Positions 16,845 through 25,945 of a stretch of DNA of 64,000 nt are shown one piece after another. The notes under the pieces were generated by a model. That model was not told the origin of the DNA, did no database searches, and worked only from the letters and a program-made list of their open reading frames with translations. The position numbers were made by a program, and so were the translations under genes. The stretch lies in assembly GCF_900182565.1 (NCBI RefSeq), contig NZ_FXTI01000006.1:62001-126000 (forward strand). The letters run 5' to 3'. This DNA comes from Melghirimyces algeriensis. GTDB taxonomy: Bacteria > Bacillota > Bacilli > Thermoactinomycetales > DSM-45169. Numbering within the stretch: the first letter of the stretch is position 1; every line of letters begins with the position of its first letter.

Positions 16845-17303
16845 CTACTCATCTTCCCTCTGTTCAAACAACTTCAGATATTTACCATATCCTTCTTTCT
16901 TAAGCTCCCTCTTCGGGATAAAACGAAGGGCGGCCGAGTTGATACAATAACGAAGCCCTTTTGGACCGGGGCCGTCCGGAAAAACATGACCCAGGTGAGA
17001 ATCCGCTTCTTGGCTGCGCACTTCTGTCCGGATCATTCCAAAACTGCGGTCCTCCTTCTCTGTTACGGCCTCTTGATCGATTGGTCGGGTAAAGCTGGGC
17101 CAACCACAGCCAGCATCATACTGATCTTTGGAGCTGAAGAGCGGTGTGCCAGAAACAATATCCACATAGATTCCTTCCTCTTGGTTATTCCAATATTCAT
17201 TCTTAAAGGGCGGTTCCGTTCCATTGTTCTGGGTTACCTCATATTGCAAAGGCGTCAGACGCTTTCTCAGCTCCTCACGGGACGGCTTTCTGTTGGAGTC
17301 CAC
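16845..17303 (-). CDS. msrB: Peptide methionine (R)-S-oxide reductase
   Basis: Reduces the R form of methionine sulfoxide in proteins, part of oxidative repair. 152 residues; the fold is shown by LTPLQYEVTQNNGTEPPF, YDAGCGWPSF (resolving Cys region), HLGHVFPDGP and the catalytic Cys in LRYCINSAALRFIP. The CxxC zinc sites of the zinc-binding subtype are not seen. GTG start 6 bases after AAAGGAGGAG. It is 39 bases behind the IclR gene in the same direction and probably shares its transcript. Confidence 0.95.
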   Translation of the reverse strand: MDSNRKPSREELRKRLTPLQYEVTQNNGTEPPFKNEYWNNQEEGIYVDIVSGTPLFSSKDQYDAGCGWPSFTRPIDQEAVTEKEDRSFGMIRTEVRSQEADSHLGHVFPDGPGPKGLRYCINSAALRFIPKRELKKEGYGKYLKLFEQREDE

Positions 17304-17342
17304 TGAAACTCCTCCTTTTGTTTTATCTGCTAAAAGATGGAA

Positions 17343-18083
17343 TCATTTCAACATTTTTTGCATACGTTCAGCCGCTTCCTTGACGGGTGGAATCACTTCT
17401 TCCATTTTCTCCTTTGTCAGCCGACTGACAGGTCCGGATACCGCCAAAGCTGCGAGTATGTTTCCATCACGTCCAAAAATAGGTACAGAAACAGCAGAGG
17501 TCCCTGCCTCCCGCTCTTCCACACTGGTTGCGATTCCTGTATCACGAATGTTCTCCAGTTGCAAACGATACATTTTTTTATCCACCGAGTCAGGCCAGTT
17601 GGGGTCTCCCAGAATCAATGCCTGATCAGACAGCGGGGAAAAAGCAGTCAAGACTTTTCCCGCAGCTCCAACTGCCAGGGGCATTCTCGCGCCTACCGGG
17701 GCCACCCGGCGAATGGCCTGCAGGCTTTCCACTGCCTGAACACGAACGCGTTCCAACCCATCACGAACATAAAGACTCACCGTTTCCTCAATCTGATCCC
17801 GCAATCGTTCCATTTCCGGAAGAAACAGAAGTGCGGGATCATCGGAGCGGGACAGATGAGCAGACAATTCCCAAATTCTAAATCCCAAACGGTATTTTTC
17901 CGTCTCTCCATCCCGAACCAAAAATCCTTTATCTTCCAATGTCGCCAATAAACGATAGACGGTGCTCTTATTTAATTCTGTCATCCGAGCAATTTCCGTT
18001 AATGACAACTCCGGTTTTTGGATAAAACAAAGCAGAATATCCAATGCACGTTCGGCCGCGCGTACCGTCTTTTTTCCTTCCAT
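17343..18083 (-). CDS. IclR-family transcriptional regulator
   Basis: 246 residues: an N-terminal winged helix (LSLTEIARMTELNKSTVYRL) and a C-terminal IclR effector domain with the family phrases LAVGAAGKVLTAF and GTSAVSVPIFGRDGNILAAL. IclR proteins bind small organic acids or aromatics; the ligand is unknown. AAAGGGG precedes the ATG; TATAAT on the minus strand at 18137-18132 is the likely -10. TTTCGCCAAGTGAAA at 18114-18100 (minus strand) is a semi-palindrome between promoter and start and might be its own operator. Divergent from acnA and followed by msrB. Confidence 0.9.
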   Translation of the reverse strand: MEGKKTVRAAERALDILLCFIQKPELSLTEIARMTELNKSTVYRLLATLEDKGFLVRDGETEKYRLGFRIWELSAHLSRSDDPALLFLPEMERLRDQIEETVSLYVRDGLERVRVQAVESLQAIRRVAPVGARMPLAVGAAGKVLTAFSPLSDQALILGDPNWPDSVDKKMYRLQLENIRDTGIATSVEEREAGTSAVSVPIFGRDGNILAALAVSGPVSRLTKEKMEEVIPPVKEAAERMQKMLK

Positions 18084-18291
18084 AACGGTTTCCCCTTTGG
18101 TTTCACTTGGCGAAATATGTTTTTAATTAACATTATACCCCCTTTTTTTTCCGTATAAAAGAGCAAGTTTTAAAGCGATCAAGGGTATACAAATGAGGAA
18201 GTCTCAGTGTATAATGAAACAGAAAAAGAAACTCTGTTTTAACTGATGAAACTGGACGTGATTTTATTTTTTAAAAGGAGGTTGTTTTTTC

Positions 18292-21003
18292 ATGTCCACA
18301 AAAGACCTCTTCGGCGTACGCAAGACGCTCTCTGTCGGCGGCAAGGACTATGTATACTATAGTCTGAAAGAGCTGGATGCGAAAGGTATCGGCGACATCT
18401 CACGCCTTCCCTTCTCCATCAAAGTTTTGTTGGAAGCCGCTGTGCGTCAATATGACGGCCATTCCGTCACCAAAGAACACGTTGAACAACTGGCCAACTG
18501 GACATCTCGAAAAGAGAATAAGGAAGTCGCCTTTAAACCGGCACGGATCGTGTTGCAAGACTTTACCGGGGTTCCAGCCGTGGTGGATCTGGCCGCACTG
18601 CGTTCCGCCATGGATCGGGTGGGTGGCGATCCCAACCAAATCAACCCACTGATCCCTGTAGACCTCGTGATTGACCACTCGGTCATGGTGGATAAATTTG
18701 GAACGGAAGATTCGCTGGAGTACAATATGAACCGTGAATTCGAACGGAACGAAGAACGCTACCGTTTGCTTCGCTGGGCAACGGATGCCTTTGATAATTT
18801 CCGTGCCGTCCCTCCGGCTACCGGAATTGTACACCAGGTCAACCTGGAATACTTGGCAAAAGTGGCGCAAACACGCGAAGTAGACGGGGAATTGCAAGTA
18901 TATCCTGATTCATTGGTGGGTACCGATTCCCATACCACGATGATCAACGGTCTGGGTGTCCTCGGCTGGGGTGTTGGCGGAATTGAGGCCGAAGCTGGAA
19001 TGCTGGGGCAACCCCTTTACTTCCTGACACCGGATGTCGTCGGATTCAAGCTGACTGGTGAGCTGGCAGAAGGTGCCACTGCCACTGATCTGGCTCTGAC
19101 CGTTACACAGACATTGCGCAAAAAAGGCGTAGTGGGTAAATTCGTCGAATTTTATGGCCCAGGATTGTCCAAGATCAGCCTGGCTGACCGCGCAACCGTC
19201 GCCAATATGGCTCCGGAATATGGTGCTACCATGGGCTTTTTCCCAGTGGATGAAGAATCCCTCAACTATTTGCGGAATACTGGCCGTGATGAAGCATTGG
19301 TCCAGCTCGTCAAGGAATATTTCACTGCACAGGGAATGTTCCGCTCCGACGACACGCCGGACCCGGTCTTCACCGATACCGTCGAACTGGATTTGGGCGA
19401 TGTAAAACCCAGTCTGGCAGGACCGCGCCGTCCTCAGGACCGGATTGAACTGTCCGCTATGAAGGAAACTTGGAACGAAACCTTGAAAAAACCGGTTGAA
19501 GAAGGCGGCTTCGGTGTTGAAGAGACAGATAAAAAGGTAAAAGTGGAATACAACGGCGAAACCTTCGAATTGGGCAACGGAGATGTAACGATTGCCGCAA
19601 TTACCAGTTGCACCAACACCTCCAACCCGTCCGTCATGTTGGGTGCCGCTCTTGTAGCTCACAAAGCGGTTCAAAAAGGGTTGAAAGTAAAACCTTATGT
19701 GAAAACCAGCTTGACACCGGGTTCCAAAGTTGTGACCGAATACCTGAAAAAATCCGGAATGATGGATTCACTGAACCAACTGGGCTTCACTCTGGCTGGA
19801 TATGGATGCGCCACATGTATCGGAAACAGTGGTCCGCTACCGGAAGAAATCAGTAAAGCCATTCACGAAGGGGATCTGACAGTAGCTTCAGTCCTGTCCG
19901 GAAACCGAAACTTTGAAGGCCGGATTCACCCGGATGTCAAAGCCAACTATCTGGCTTCTCCCCCGCTGGTCGTTGCCTATGCCCTCGCCGGAACGGTAGA
20001 CATCGACTTCGCCAAAGACCCGATCGGACATGACCAAGATGGAAATCCTGTTTACTTCAAGGATATCTGGCCTTCCAATGAAGAGGTTCGGAAAACGGTA
20101 GAGGCATCCATGAATGCCGACCAATTCCGTGCTCAGTACAGCAGCGTATTTGATGCGAACGAACGCTGGAATCAGATGGATACCCCCAAAGGGGAACTGT
20201 ACGAATGGGATGAAAAATCCACATACATTCAGGAACCACCCTTCTTTGTAGGATTGTCTCCTGAAGTGGAACCCATTGAAGAAGTCAAGGGAGCCCGTGC
20301 TTTGGCATTGCTGAAAGACTCTGTCACCACGGACCATATTTCCCCCGCCGGTGCCATCGCTCCAAACAGCCCAGCTGGGGAGTATTTGAAGGAGAATGGG
20401 GTCAAACCTCGCGACTTCAACTCGTATGGCTCCCGTCGCGGGAATGATCGCGTCATGACCCGTGGTACCTTTGCCAATATCCGCATTCGAAATCAAATGG
20501 TGCCGGGTACGGAAGGCGGTTTCACCAAATATATACCCACTGGAGAAACCATGCCGATCTATGATGCAGCCATGAAATACAAAGAAGACCAAACCCCATT
20601 GGTCGTTCTTGCCGGTAAAGAATACGGAACCGGAAGCTCCCGTGACTGGGCCGCCAAAGGAACCAATCTGCTTGGCGTCAAAGCTGTTATTGCTGAATCA
20701 TTTGAGCGGATTCACCGTTCCAATCTGGTTGGTATGGGTGTACTTCCCTTGCAGTTTGAAGAGGGCACCAGCTGGGAATCGCTAGGACTCACTGGTGAGG
20801 AAACCTTTGATATCACAGGGCTGAACGATGATATTCAACCCTTCCAAAAAGTAAATGTCACGGCTACCAAGCCGGATCAATCCACGGTTGAGTTTCAGGC
20901 GATCATCCGCCTCGACAGTCAGGTGGACATCGAATACTACAAAAATGGTGGAATCCTGCAAACGGTACTGCGTCAACTTTTAAATGAAGAAGCAAAAGCC
21001 TGA
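18292..21003 (+). CDS. acnA: Aconitate hydratase (IRP1/AcnA type)
   Basis: Isomerises citrate to isocitrate in the TCA cycle through a [4Fe-4S] cluster. The 903-residue length and the order of domains are those of AcnA/CitB. Cluster ligands: Cys in AITSCTNTSNPSVML and the pair in GYGCATCIGNSGPLP. Substrate loops are seen in VGTDSHTTMINGLGVLGWGV, SYGSRRGNDRVMTRGTFANI and AGKEYGTGSSRDWAAKG. AAAAGGAGG lies ahead of the ATG. TATAAT at 18210-18215 is a plausible -10 with a weak -35. In B. subtilis this enzyme also binds RNA when iron is low. The stop overlaps the next gene (TGATG). Confidence 0.97.
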   Translation: MSTKDLFGVRKTLSVGGKDYVYYSLKELDAKGIGDISRLPFSIKVLLEAAVRQYDGHSVTKEHVEQLANWTSRKENKEVAFKPARIVLQDFTGVPAVVDLAALRSAMDRVGGDPNQINPLIPVDLVIDHSVMVDKFGTEDSLEYNMNREFERNEERYRLLRWATDAFDNFRAVPPATGIVHQVNLEYLAKVAQTREVDGELQVYPDSLVGTDSHTTMINGLGVLGWGVGGIEAEAGMLGQPLYFLTPDVVGFKLTGELAEGATATDLALTVTQTLRKKGVVGKFVEFYGPGLSKISLADRATVANMAPEYGATMGFFPVDEESLNYLRNTGRDEALVQLVKEYFTAQGMFRSDDTPDPVFTDTVELDLGDVKPSLAGPRRPQDRIELSAMKETWNETLKKPVEEGGFGVEETDKKVKVEYNGETFELGNGDVTIAAITSCTNTSNPSVMLGAALVAHKAVQKGLKVKPYVKTSLTPGSKVVTEYLKKSGMMDSLNQLGFTLAGYGCATCIGNSGPLPEEISKAIHEGDLTVASVLSGNRNFEGRIHPDVKANYLASPPLVVAYALAGTVDIDFAKDPIGHDQDGNPVYFKDIWPSNEEVRKTVEASMNADQFRAQYSSVFDANERWNQMDTPKGELYEWDEKSTYIQEPPFFVGLSPEVEPIEEVKGARALALLKDSVTTDHISPAGAIAPNSPAGEYLKENGVKPRDFNSYGSRRGNDRVMTRGTFANIRIRNQMVPGTEGGFTKYIPTGETMPIYDAAMKYKEDQTPLVVLAGKEYGTGSSRDWAAKGTNLLGVKAVIAESFERIHRSNLVGMGVLPLQFEEGTSWESLGLTGEETFDITGLNDDIQPFQKVNVTATKPDQSTVEFQAIIRLDSQVDIEYYKNGGILQTVLRQLLNEEAKA

Positions 21004-21368
21004 TGCAACCCCTCAGTATCCATCATGTACAAATTACAATTCCCAAAGGATCTGAAGCAAAAGCTCAACATTTTTATTGCGATATCATGGGATTGGAGGA
21101 GATTCCTAAACCGAGCTCCCTGGCCGGTCGGGGTGGCTTTTGGCTTCGTCTTGGAGACATGGAAATTCACATCGGTACCGAAGATGGAGTAGATCGCACT
21201 CGTACCAAAGCCCACTCGGCTTACCTGGTAGAAGATCTGACCGCTTGGCGCCATCATCTGATGCGACAGGGAGTTGAAATTCAGGACTCTATTCCCATTC
21301 CCGGATATCAGCGCTTTGAGTTACGCGACCCCTTTGGCAACCGGATGGAACTGATCGAACGGAAATAA
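21003..21368 (+). CDS. VOC/glyoxalase-fold protein
   Basis: 121 residues of the vicinal oxygen chelate fold: SIHHVQITIPKGSEAKAQHF, GGFWLRLGDMEIHIG and the closing strand RFELRDPFGNRMELIE. His8, His55 and Glu near the end are candidate metal ligands. Members act as glyoxalases, dioxygenases or resistance proteins, so the reaction cannot be named. Its ATG overlaps the acnA stop codon, which implies translational coupling with aconitase; a terminator follows at once. Confidence 0.85.
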   Translation: MQPLSIHHVQITIPKGSEAKAQHFYCDIMGLEEIPKPSSLAGRGGFWLRLGDMEIHIGTEDGVDRTRTKAHSAYLVEDLTAWRHHLMRQGVEIQDSIPIPGYQRFELRDPFGNRMELIERK

Positions 21369-21406
21369 AGCACGCCCCGCATACTGTGATGCGGGGCTGT
21401 GCTTTT
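21367..21406 (+). terminator. Terminator of the acnA operon
   Basis: AAAGCACGCCCCGCAT pairs with ATGCGGGGCTGTGCTTTT, one internal mismatch. Confidence 0.85.
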
Positions 21407-21452
21407 GTAGTCAAAACTGACTTGTCACCAATCATTCATCCTCTGTTCATAT

Positions 21453-21481
21453 TTGTCCCCTACAATATGCAAATATAAGAT
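21453..21481 (+). promoter_or_regulatory. Promoter of the DUF3817 gene
   Basis: TTGTCC at 21453-21458, 17 bases, TAAGAT at 21476-21481. Confidence 0.45.
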
Positions 21482-21524
21482 AGAATAAGGATTATACATG
21501 ATCCCAAGCAAGGAGGTATTCACG

Positions 21525-21842
21525 ATGTTTCACACGTCGCTTGGACGTTTCCGCATCGTCAGTTTTTTGGAAGGGCTCTCCTACCTTCTGCTTCTCGGCA
21601 TCGCAATGCCTCTAAAATATTTTGCCGATCTGCCGATCGCTGTTACCATTACCGGTGCGATTCACGGTCTTCTTTTCGTCCTCTATCTCATACTGCTCTA
21701 TCCGGTAACAAACCAGCATCAATGGTCATATAAACAGATACTGGGAGCACTGATCGCGTCTGTCACCCCGTTTGGTTTTATCATTCTGGACAAAAAACTT
21801 CTGCGTCATCAGGAGATATCATCCAAACAGGTAACGAATTGA
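21525..21842 (+). CDS. DUF3817 membrane protein
   Basis: A 105-residue protein with three hydrophobic helices. It shows the DUF3817 pattern: FRIVSFLEGLSYLLLLGIAMPLK at the start, the conserved His in TGAIHGLLFVLYLILL, then a W and a final helix with PFGFIILDKKL. The function of the family is unknown. The longest frame starts at 21498, but AAGGAGGT at 21510-21517 lies 7 bases before the ATG at 21525. Single-gene unit with its own promoter and terminator. Confidence 0.85.
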   Translation: MFHTSLGRFRIVSFLEGLSYLLLLGIAMPLKYFADLPIAVTITGAIHGLLFVLYLILLYPVTNQHQWSYKQILGALIASVTPFGFIILDKKLLRHQEISSKQVTN

Positions 21843-21854
21843 AGCCAATGTATG

Positions 21855-21882
21855 AAAAAGCCCGGAATATATGGGCTTTTTT
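21855..21882. terminator. Bidirectional terminator between convergent genes
   Basis: AAAAAGCCC and GGGCTTTTTT; the A and T tracts serve both the DUF3817 gene and the ABC ATPase on the minus strand. Confidence 0.85.
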
Positions 21883-21892
21883 CATGAATCGA

Positions 21893-22702
21893 TCAACTGT
21901 TGCTCGAAAGAAAAAAACGCTGCATCAACTGATACCAGGAGGCGACTGAACCGTCCGGAACTCCTGATGTCATCCACCTTCTCTCTCCGATTCGACGACA
22001 AAATCCTGATTCCATTAACAGCAAGTGATCCGCCAACTCTGCCAACTCCAAATCATGGGTGACAAAAATTGTGATTCCTTTTTCTCTTCGTTGCTGAAGT
22101 TCATGAAGAAACAAATTGTATCCCAATTCATCCAGTCCACGGGTTGGATCATCCAAAAGCCAAAACTCCGGATCACCCAGGAGACTGGCGGCAATGGCAT
22201 AACGGGAAAGTATGTATTCCGGAAGTTCTACCAGCATTCCCTTTCGATACGCTGCCAGACCCCAGCGAGTAATCATTTCCACCACGCGTCGTTTCGGTTG
22301 TGCCAATCGGTGATAATAAGAAAGATTTAACAATGCATCCTCCAATACCATATCATCTGGATGCAACAGTTTATTTGAGGGAACGTAGCCAATACGCTGT
22401 TGAAGCAATTCAACCGTTGACATATCCCCCATATCCGCAATTCTTCTGGACCAAACATAACTGCAATGATCCGCAAACTGATAGGTCACCCTTCCATCAT
22501 CAGGAACGGAAAAAGCGGCGATAATTTGAAGAAGTGTACTCTTTCCCGAAGATGGCGGACCCAAAACAGCTGTTACTCCACCCTTCAGGGTAGCAGTGAA
22601 ATCGAGTAAACCCGCTTGCCCCTGAAATAAGCCCCATCCTCTTTTTTCACTGTCCGTAAAACGTTTACTTACATGGGAACACTCAATATACAATGATTTC
22701 AT
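21893..22702 (-). CDS. Orphan ABC-type ATPase with degenerate signature motif
   Basis: 269 residues with an ABC ATPase fold: Walker A GPPSSGKST near residue 49, Q-loop region RIGYVPSNK, Walker B FWLLDDP and switch His in FVTHD. Two key parts are off: the LSGGQ signature is replaced by ELPEYILSRYAI, and the catalytic Glu after Walker B is Asp (LLDDPTRGLDE). No permease gene is next to it. It may be an inactive or regulatory ATPase, or pair with a distant membrane protein. A Trp-rich insert (SYVWSRRIADMGD) sits between Walker A and the Q loop. Intact frame with neighbours of similar base use. Confidence 0.75.
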   Translation of the reverse strand: MKSLYIECSHVSKRFTDSEKRGWGLFQGQAGLLDFTATLKGGVTAVLGPPSSGKSTLLQIIAAFSVPDDGRVTYQFADHCSYVWSRRIADMGDMSTVELLQQRIGYVPSNKLLHPDDMVLEDALLNLSYYHRLAQPKRRVVEMITRWGLAAYRKGMLVELPEYILSRYAIAASLLGDPEFWLLDDPTRGLDELGYNLFLHELQQRREKGITIFVTHDLELAELADHLLLMESGFCRRIGERRWMTSGVPDGSVASWYQLMQRFFLSSNS

Positions 22703-22824
22703 CCTTCCCGAAGTGATAATCTTTTTTCCAAATGGAATACCTTTATACTTTTAGACGTGAAAATGCGGAAAAAGTTTCAGAAAATATATGTTGCTAAGAA
22801 TGAAAGTAATTTTCAGCAAGGTCC

Positions 22825-22853
22825 TTGACCCTTTTCCATTACTGTGATTAAAT
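22825..22853 (+). promoter_or_regulatory. Promoter of thiC
   Basis: TTGACC at 22825-22830, 17 bases, TTAAAT at 22848-22853, just ahead of the riboswitch. Confidence 0.6.
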
Positions 22854-22873
22854 GAAGAACAGGCAACTGCATA

Positions 22874-22966
22874 CCTCACGGGAGCTTGGAGAAGCCAGGC
22901 TGAGAGGGCGGGAACTCTACGCCGACCGTTTAACCTGATCTGGATAATACCAGCGTAGGAAACACG
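22874..22966 (+). promoter_or_regulatory. TPP riboswitch (THI element) of thiC
   Basis: The conserved blocks are all present: ACGGGAGCTTG, CCAGGCTGAGAGGGCGGGA, CCGACCGTTTAACCTGATC and TGGATAATACCAGCGTAGG. Thiamine pyrophosphate binding folds this RNA so that the terminator downstream forms, switching thiC off when thiamine is ample. Confidence 0.95.
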
Positions 22967-22996
22967 GATGGATGCACCATTTATGGTCATTTAAGA

Positions 22997-23027
22997 AGAA
23001 GTCGTATCAGTAAGACGACTTTTCTTT
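22997..23027 (+). terminator. Riboswitch-controlled terminator ahead of thiC
   Basis: AAGTCGT and ACGACTT stem followed by TTCTTT, between the aptamer and the thiC start. Confidence 0.7.
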
Positions 23028-23093
23028 CCGTATATTTTTCCCTTGCCTTCCTCCCGTCGGCAGTGCCGAATGATAACGAGGAGGCTATTTTTA

Positions 23094-24806
23094 ATGCATA
23101 ACAGTTACAAAATCTATGTCAATGGGTCACGAGAAGACATTCGGGTTCCAATGCGAAAAATTTGTCTCTCGTCTGAGGATCGTTCCGGAAAACCCGAATC
23201 ACTTTGCGTTTATGATACCAGTGGTCCTTACACGGACCCCGATGTTTCCACGGACCCTCAAAAGGGGCTCTTCCCTCTTCGCAGGAAATGGATACTGGAA
23301 AGGGAAGATGTAGAGGAATATGAGGGTCGCGACATTCAGCCGGAGGACAATGGATACAGGAAAAACAAACCAGATGAGTACTCCAATCCGTCTCGTTCCC
23401 CTCTCCGGGCTAAAGCGGGAAAAACGGTTACCCAGATGCATTATGCCCGCCAGGGGATCATTACCCCGGAAATGGAATTTATCGCGATCCGGGAAGGAGT
23501 CAGTCCGGAATTTGTCCGGGATGAGGTGGCCAAGGGTCGTGCCATCATTCCTGCCAATATCAATCATCCTGAAAGTGAACCCATGATTATCGGAAAACAC
23601 TTCCATGTCAAAGTCAACGCCAATATCGGAAACTCCGCAGTAACTTCCTCCATTGAAGAAGAGGTGGAAAAAATGGTCTGGGCGACCCGTTGGGGAGCCG
23701 ACACCATCATGGACCTTTCCACCGGCAAGGATATCCATACCACCAGGGAATGGATTCTGCGCAACTCTCCTGTTCCAGTCGGTACGGTTCCAATCTATCA
23801 GGCACTGGAAAAAGTGAATGGCAACCCTGAAGATCTGACTTGGGAAATTTACCGAGATACATTGATTGAACAAGCCGAACAGGGTGTCGATTATTTTACC
23901 ATCCATGCGGGAGTGCTTCTCCGCTATGTTCCCTTGACCGCCGACCGGGTAACCGGAATTGTCTCGCGCGGTGGCTCGATTATGGCCGCTTGGTGTCTGG
24001 CCCATCATGAAGAAAGTTTCCTGTACACGCATTTCCGGGAAATTTGTGAGATTCTTCGAACCTATGATATCTCACTCTCCTTGGGGGATGGCCTTCGCCC
24101 AGGTTCCATCGCGGACGCCAACGATGAATCTCAGTTTGCCGAACTAAGGACCCTGGCAGAATTGACACAGATCGCCTGGGAATATGATGTGCAGGTGATG
24201 ATCGAGGGACCAGGGCATGTCCCCATGCATCAAATCAAAGAAAATGTGGATATCCAGCAGGAGTGGTGCAAAGAAGCCCCATTTTACACGTTGGGTCCCT
24301 TAACTACGGATATTGCACCCGGCTATGACCATATCACCTCCGCCATTGGAGCGGCCATGATTGCCTGGCACGGGACAGCCATGCTCTGTTATGTGACACC
24401 TAAAGAGCACTTGGGACTTCCCAACAAGGAAGATGTAAAAGAAGGAATGATCGCTTACAAAATCGCTGCTCACGCTGCTGACCTGGCCAAAGGTCATCCC
24501 AGGGCACGAAATTGGGACGATACGCTTTCCAAGGCACGGTTTGAGTTTCGGTGGGAAGATCAGTTTAACCTCTCGTTGGACCCGGAGCGTGCAAGAGCGT
24601 TCCACGATGAAACCCTTCCCGCAGAACCGGCTAAAACCGCTCATTTCTGTTCCATGTGTGGCCCCAAGTTTTGCAGTATGCGGATCACCCAGGATATTCG
24701 AAAGTATGCTGCAGAAAAAGGACTAAATCCGAACGATGCCGTTGAACAAGGCATGAAAGAGAAAGCGGATGAGTTTCGAAAAGGCGGTACAAAAATATAT
24801 CGATAA
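23094..24806 (+). CDS. thiC: Phosphomethylpyrimidine synthase
   Basis: Radical SAM-type enzyme that turns 5-aminoimidazole ribotide into the HMP-P pyrimidine of thiamine. 570 residues, normal length. Motifs: MHYARQGIITPEMEFIAIRE, NIGNSAVTSSIEEEVEKMVW, the block GGSIMAAWCLAHHEE, MIEGPGHVPMHQIKENVD and, at the C terminus, the cluster-binding CSMCGPKFCSM (CxxCxxxxC). The ATG at 23094 follows GAGGAGG at 23078-23084; the longer frame begins in the leader. Control is by the TPP riboswitch just upstream. Confidence 0.98.
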   Translation: MHNSYKIYVNGSREDIRVPMRKICLSSEDRSGKPESLCVYDTSGPYTDPDVSTDPQKGLFPLRRKWILEREDVEEYEGRDIQPEDNGYRKNKPDEYSNPSRSPLRAKAGKTVTQMHYARQGIITPEMEFIAIREGVSPEFVRDEVAKGRAIIPANINHPESEPMIIGKHFHVKVNANIGNSAVTSSIEEEVEKMVWATRWGADTIMDLSTGKDIHTTREWILRNSPVPVGTVPIYQALEKVNGNPEDLTWEIYRDTLIEQAEQGVDYFTIHAGVLLRYVPLTADRVTGIVSRGGSIMAAWCLAHHEESFLYTHFREICEILRTYDISLSLGDGLRPGSIADANDESQFAELRTLAELTQIAWEYDVQVMIEGPGHVPMHQIKENVDIQQEWCKEAPFYTLGPLTTDIAPGYDHITSAIGAAMIAWHGTAMLCYVTPKEHLGLPNKEDVKEGMIAYKIAAHAADLAKGHPRARNWDDTLSKARFEFRWEDQFNLSLDPERARAFHDETLPAEPAKTAHFCSMCGPKFCSMRITQDIRKYAAEKGLNPNDAVEQGMKEKADEFRKGGTKIYR

Positions 24807-24825
24807 AATCCAGATGATAGCTGCA

Positions 24826-24858
24826 TCCATCTTCCACTCTGGTGGAAGGTGGTTTTTT
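24826..24858 (+). terminator. Terminator of thiC
   Basis: CCATCTTCCAC pairs with GTGGAAGGTGG (one mismatch), then TTTTTT. Confidence 0.85.
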
Positions 24859-24961
24859 ATTTCTGGAAATACTTCATCCACCGATTACAAAGGAAATTGA
24901 TCCATCCATCAAGAAATCATATAAAAGCCATTCATCGCTAACAAGAAGGAGGCACCAACCC

Positions 24962-25366
24962 TTGCCGTTGTCAACTAGCATACAAGTACGTTTTCATGAA
25001 TGTGACGGACTGGGTCATGTCAACAATGCTGTCTACTACAATTATATGGAAACTGCTCGAATTGAACTGTTTCAGATGTTAGATCCCAACATGAACCTGG
25101 ATAACTGGAAGCTGATCGTCGCCTCCACCAGTTGTGAATACAAGTCCCAGGCCTCCTTTGCCCAGTGGCTAAAGGTGACCACCGAAGTGGAACGGATTGG
25201 CAACAGCAGTTTCACTGTAATGCATCGGATCAGCGATCTGAAATCGGATGAACTGATCGCCATCGGACGAGCGGTTCTCGTTCATTACGACTATCAAAAA
25301 CAACGTAGTACCCCATTGCCAAAGGCGATGAAAGATACACTCCGATCCCTTCATCTCCCGCAATGA
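24962..25366 (+). CDS. Acyl-CoA thioesterase, 4HBT/YbgC family
   Basis: 134 residues with the hot-dog thioesterase signature QVRFHECDGLGHVNNAVYYN, including the conserved Asp region and HVNN, and YMETARIELF. Such enzymes hydrolyse acyl-CoA thioesters in the cytosol; the chain length is unknown. The TTG at 24962 lies 9 bases after AAGGAGG. The open frame reaches back to 24842 through the thiC terminator, which cannot be coding. It stands alone with its own terminator. Confidence 0.88.
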   Translation: MPLSTSIQVRFHECDGLGHVNNAVYYNYMETARIELFQMLDPNMNLDNWKLIVASTSCEYKSQASFAQWLKVTTEVERIGNSSFTVMHRISDLKSDELIAIGRAVLVHYDYQKQRSTPLPKAMKDTLRSLHLPQ

Positions 25367-25414
25367 AGAGAAAGACGCAACATCGTGAACATTGGATGTT
25401 GCGTCTTTCTTTTC
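25367..25414. terminator. Terminator between the thioesterase and the convergent membrane-protein gene
   Basis: AGAGAAAGACGCAACATC pairs with GATGTTGCGTCTTTCTTTT; works on both strands. Confidence 0.85.
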
Positions 25415-25459
25415 CATATCCGTCACATAGATGAAAACACATACTGCATACCCGCCCAG

Positions 25460-25810
25460 TTAACCGGAATGTTTATTTTCCCCATCACGGACCCACACAA
25501 AGAGAACCATCCCCAAAACTGTCATTACAATAGCGGAAACATAACGATCCACAAGCTTATGTATAAGGTTCCACTGCTCCCACCCATAAGGAATAAAGGC
25601 AAAAATCAGAAACAGAAGGAACAGAGTCATCACTTGACTTCCTTTCCCCGTTTTTCCTCCGAACCGAAACAAAATGGGAATCAGTACGGCGAGAGCGTAG
25701 ATGAAAAGATATACCGTTTTTAACCGGATCACCCCTGATGCATCCAATCCACCGAGGAGTAAAGCACTGGCCGCCAATAATATCATGAACATCGCATAAA
25801 GTGGATGCAT
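25460..25810 (-). CDS. Small four-helix membrane protein, unknown
   Basis: 116 residues with four hydrophobic helices: MFMILLAASALLLGG, VYLFIYALAVLIPILF, TLFLLFLIFAFIPYGW and IVMTVLGMVLFVWV. The ATG at 25810 has GAGGGGGG upstream; the longer frame starts inside the arsR end. No family recognised. It lies 135 bases behind arsR in the same direction, with a hairpin between, so joint transcription is possible but not shown. Confidence 0.65.
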   Translation of the reverse strand: MHPLYAMFMILLAASALLLGGLDASGVIRLKTVYLFIYALAVLIPILFRFGGKTGKGSQVMTLFLLFLIFAFIPYGWEQWNLIHKLVDRYVSAIVMTVLGMVLFVWVRDGENKHSG

Positions 25811-25860
25811 TACATTCCCCCCTCTCTGTTTTGATTTTATCCAACGGATCAATCCGTTTA

Positions 25861-25892
25861 AACAGCCTTGGAATTTGAGCTCCAAGGGTGTT
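25861..25892 (-). terminator. Hairpin behind arsR
   Basis: AACA-g-CCTTGGA pairs with TCCAAGG-g-TGTT around an 8-base loop. There is no T run, so it may be a weak terminator or an RNA-processing site. Confidence 0.4.
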
Positions 25893-25945
25893 TCACTTAA
25901 CGGAAGGCTGAACCATGGCAATCCTTGCAGTTGAATCTGGATCAC

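Noticed and set aside
16532..16867. 111-codon minus frame across the IS605 right end
   Set aside because: It overlaps msrB, covers the structured RNA stems and does not resemble TnpB; taken as a by-product of the RNA region.
22751..22990. 79-codon minus frame over the TPP riboswitch
   Set aside because: Antisense to a well-conserved RNA element.
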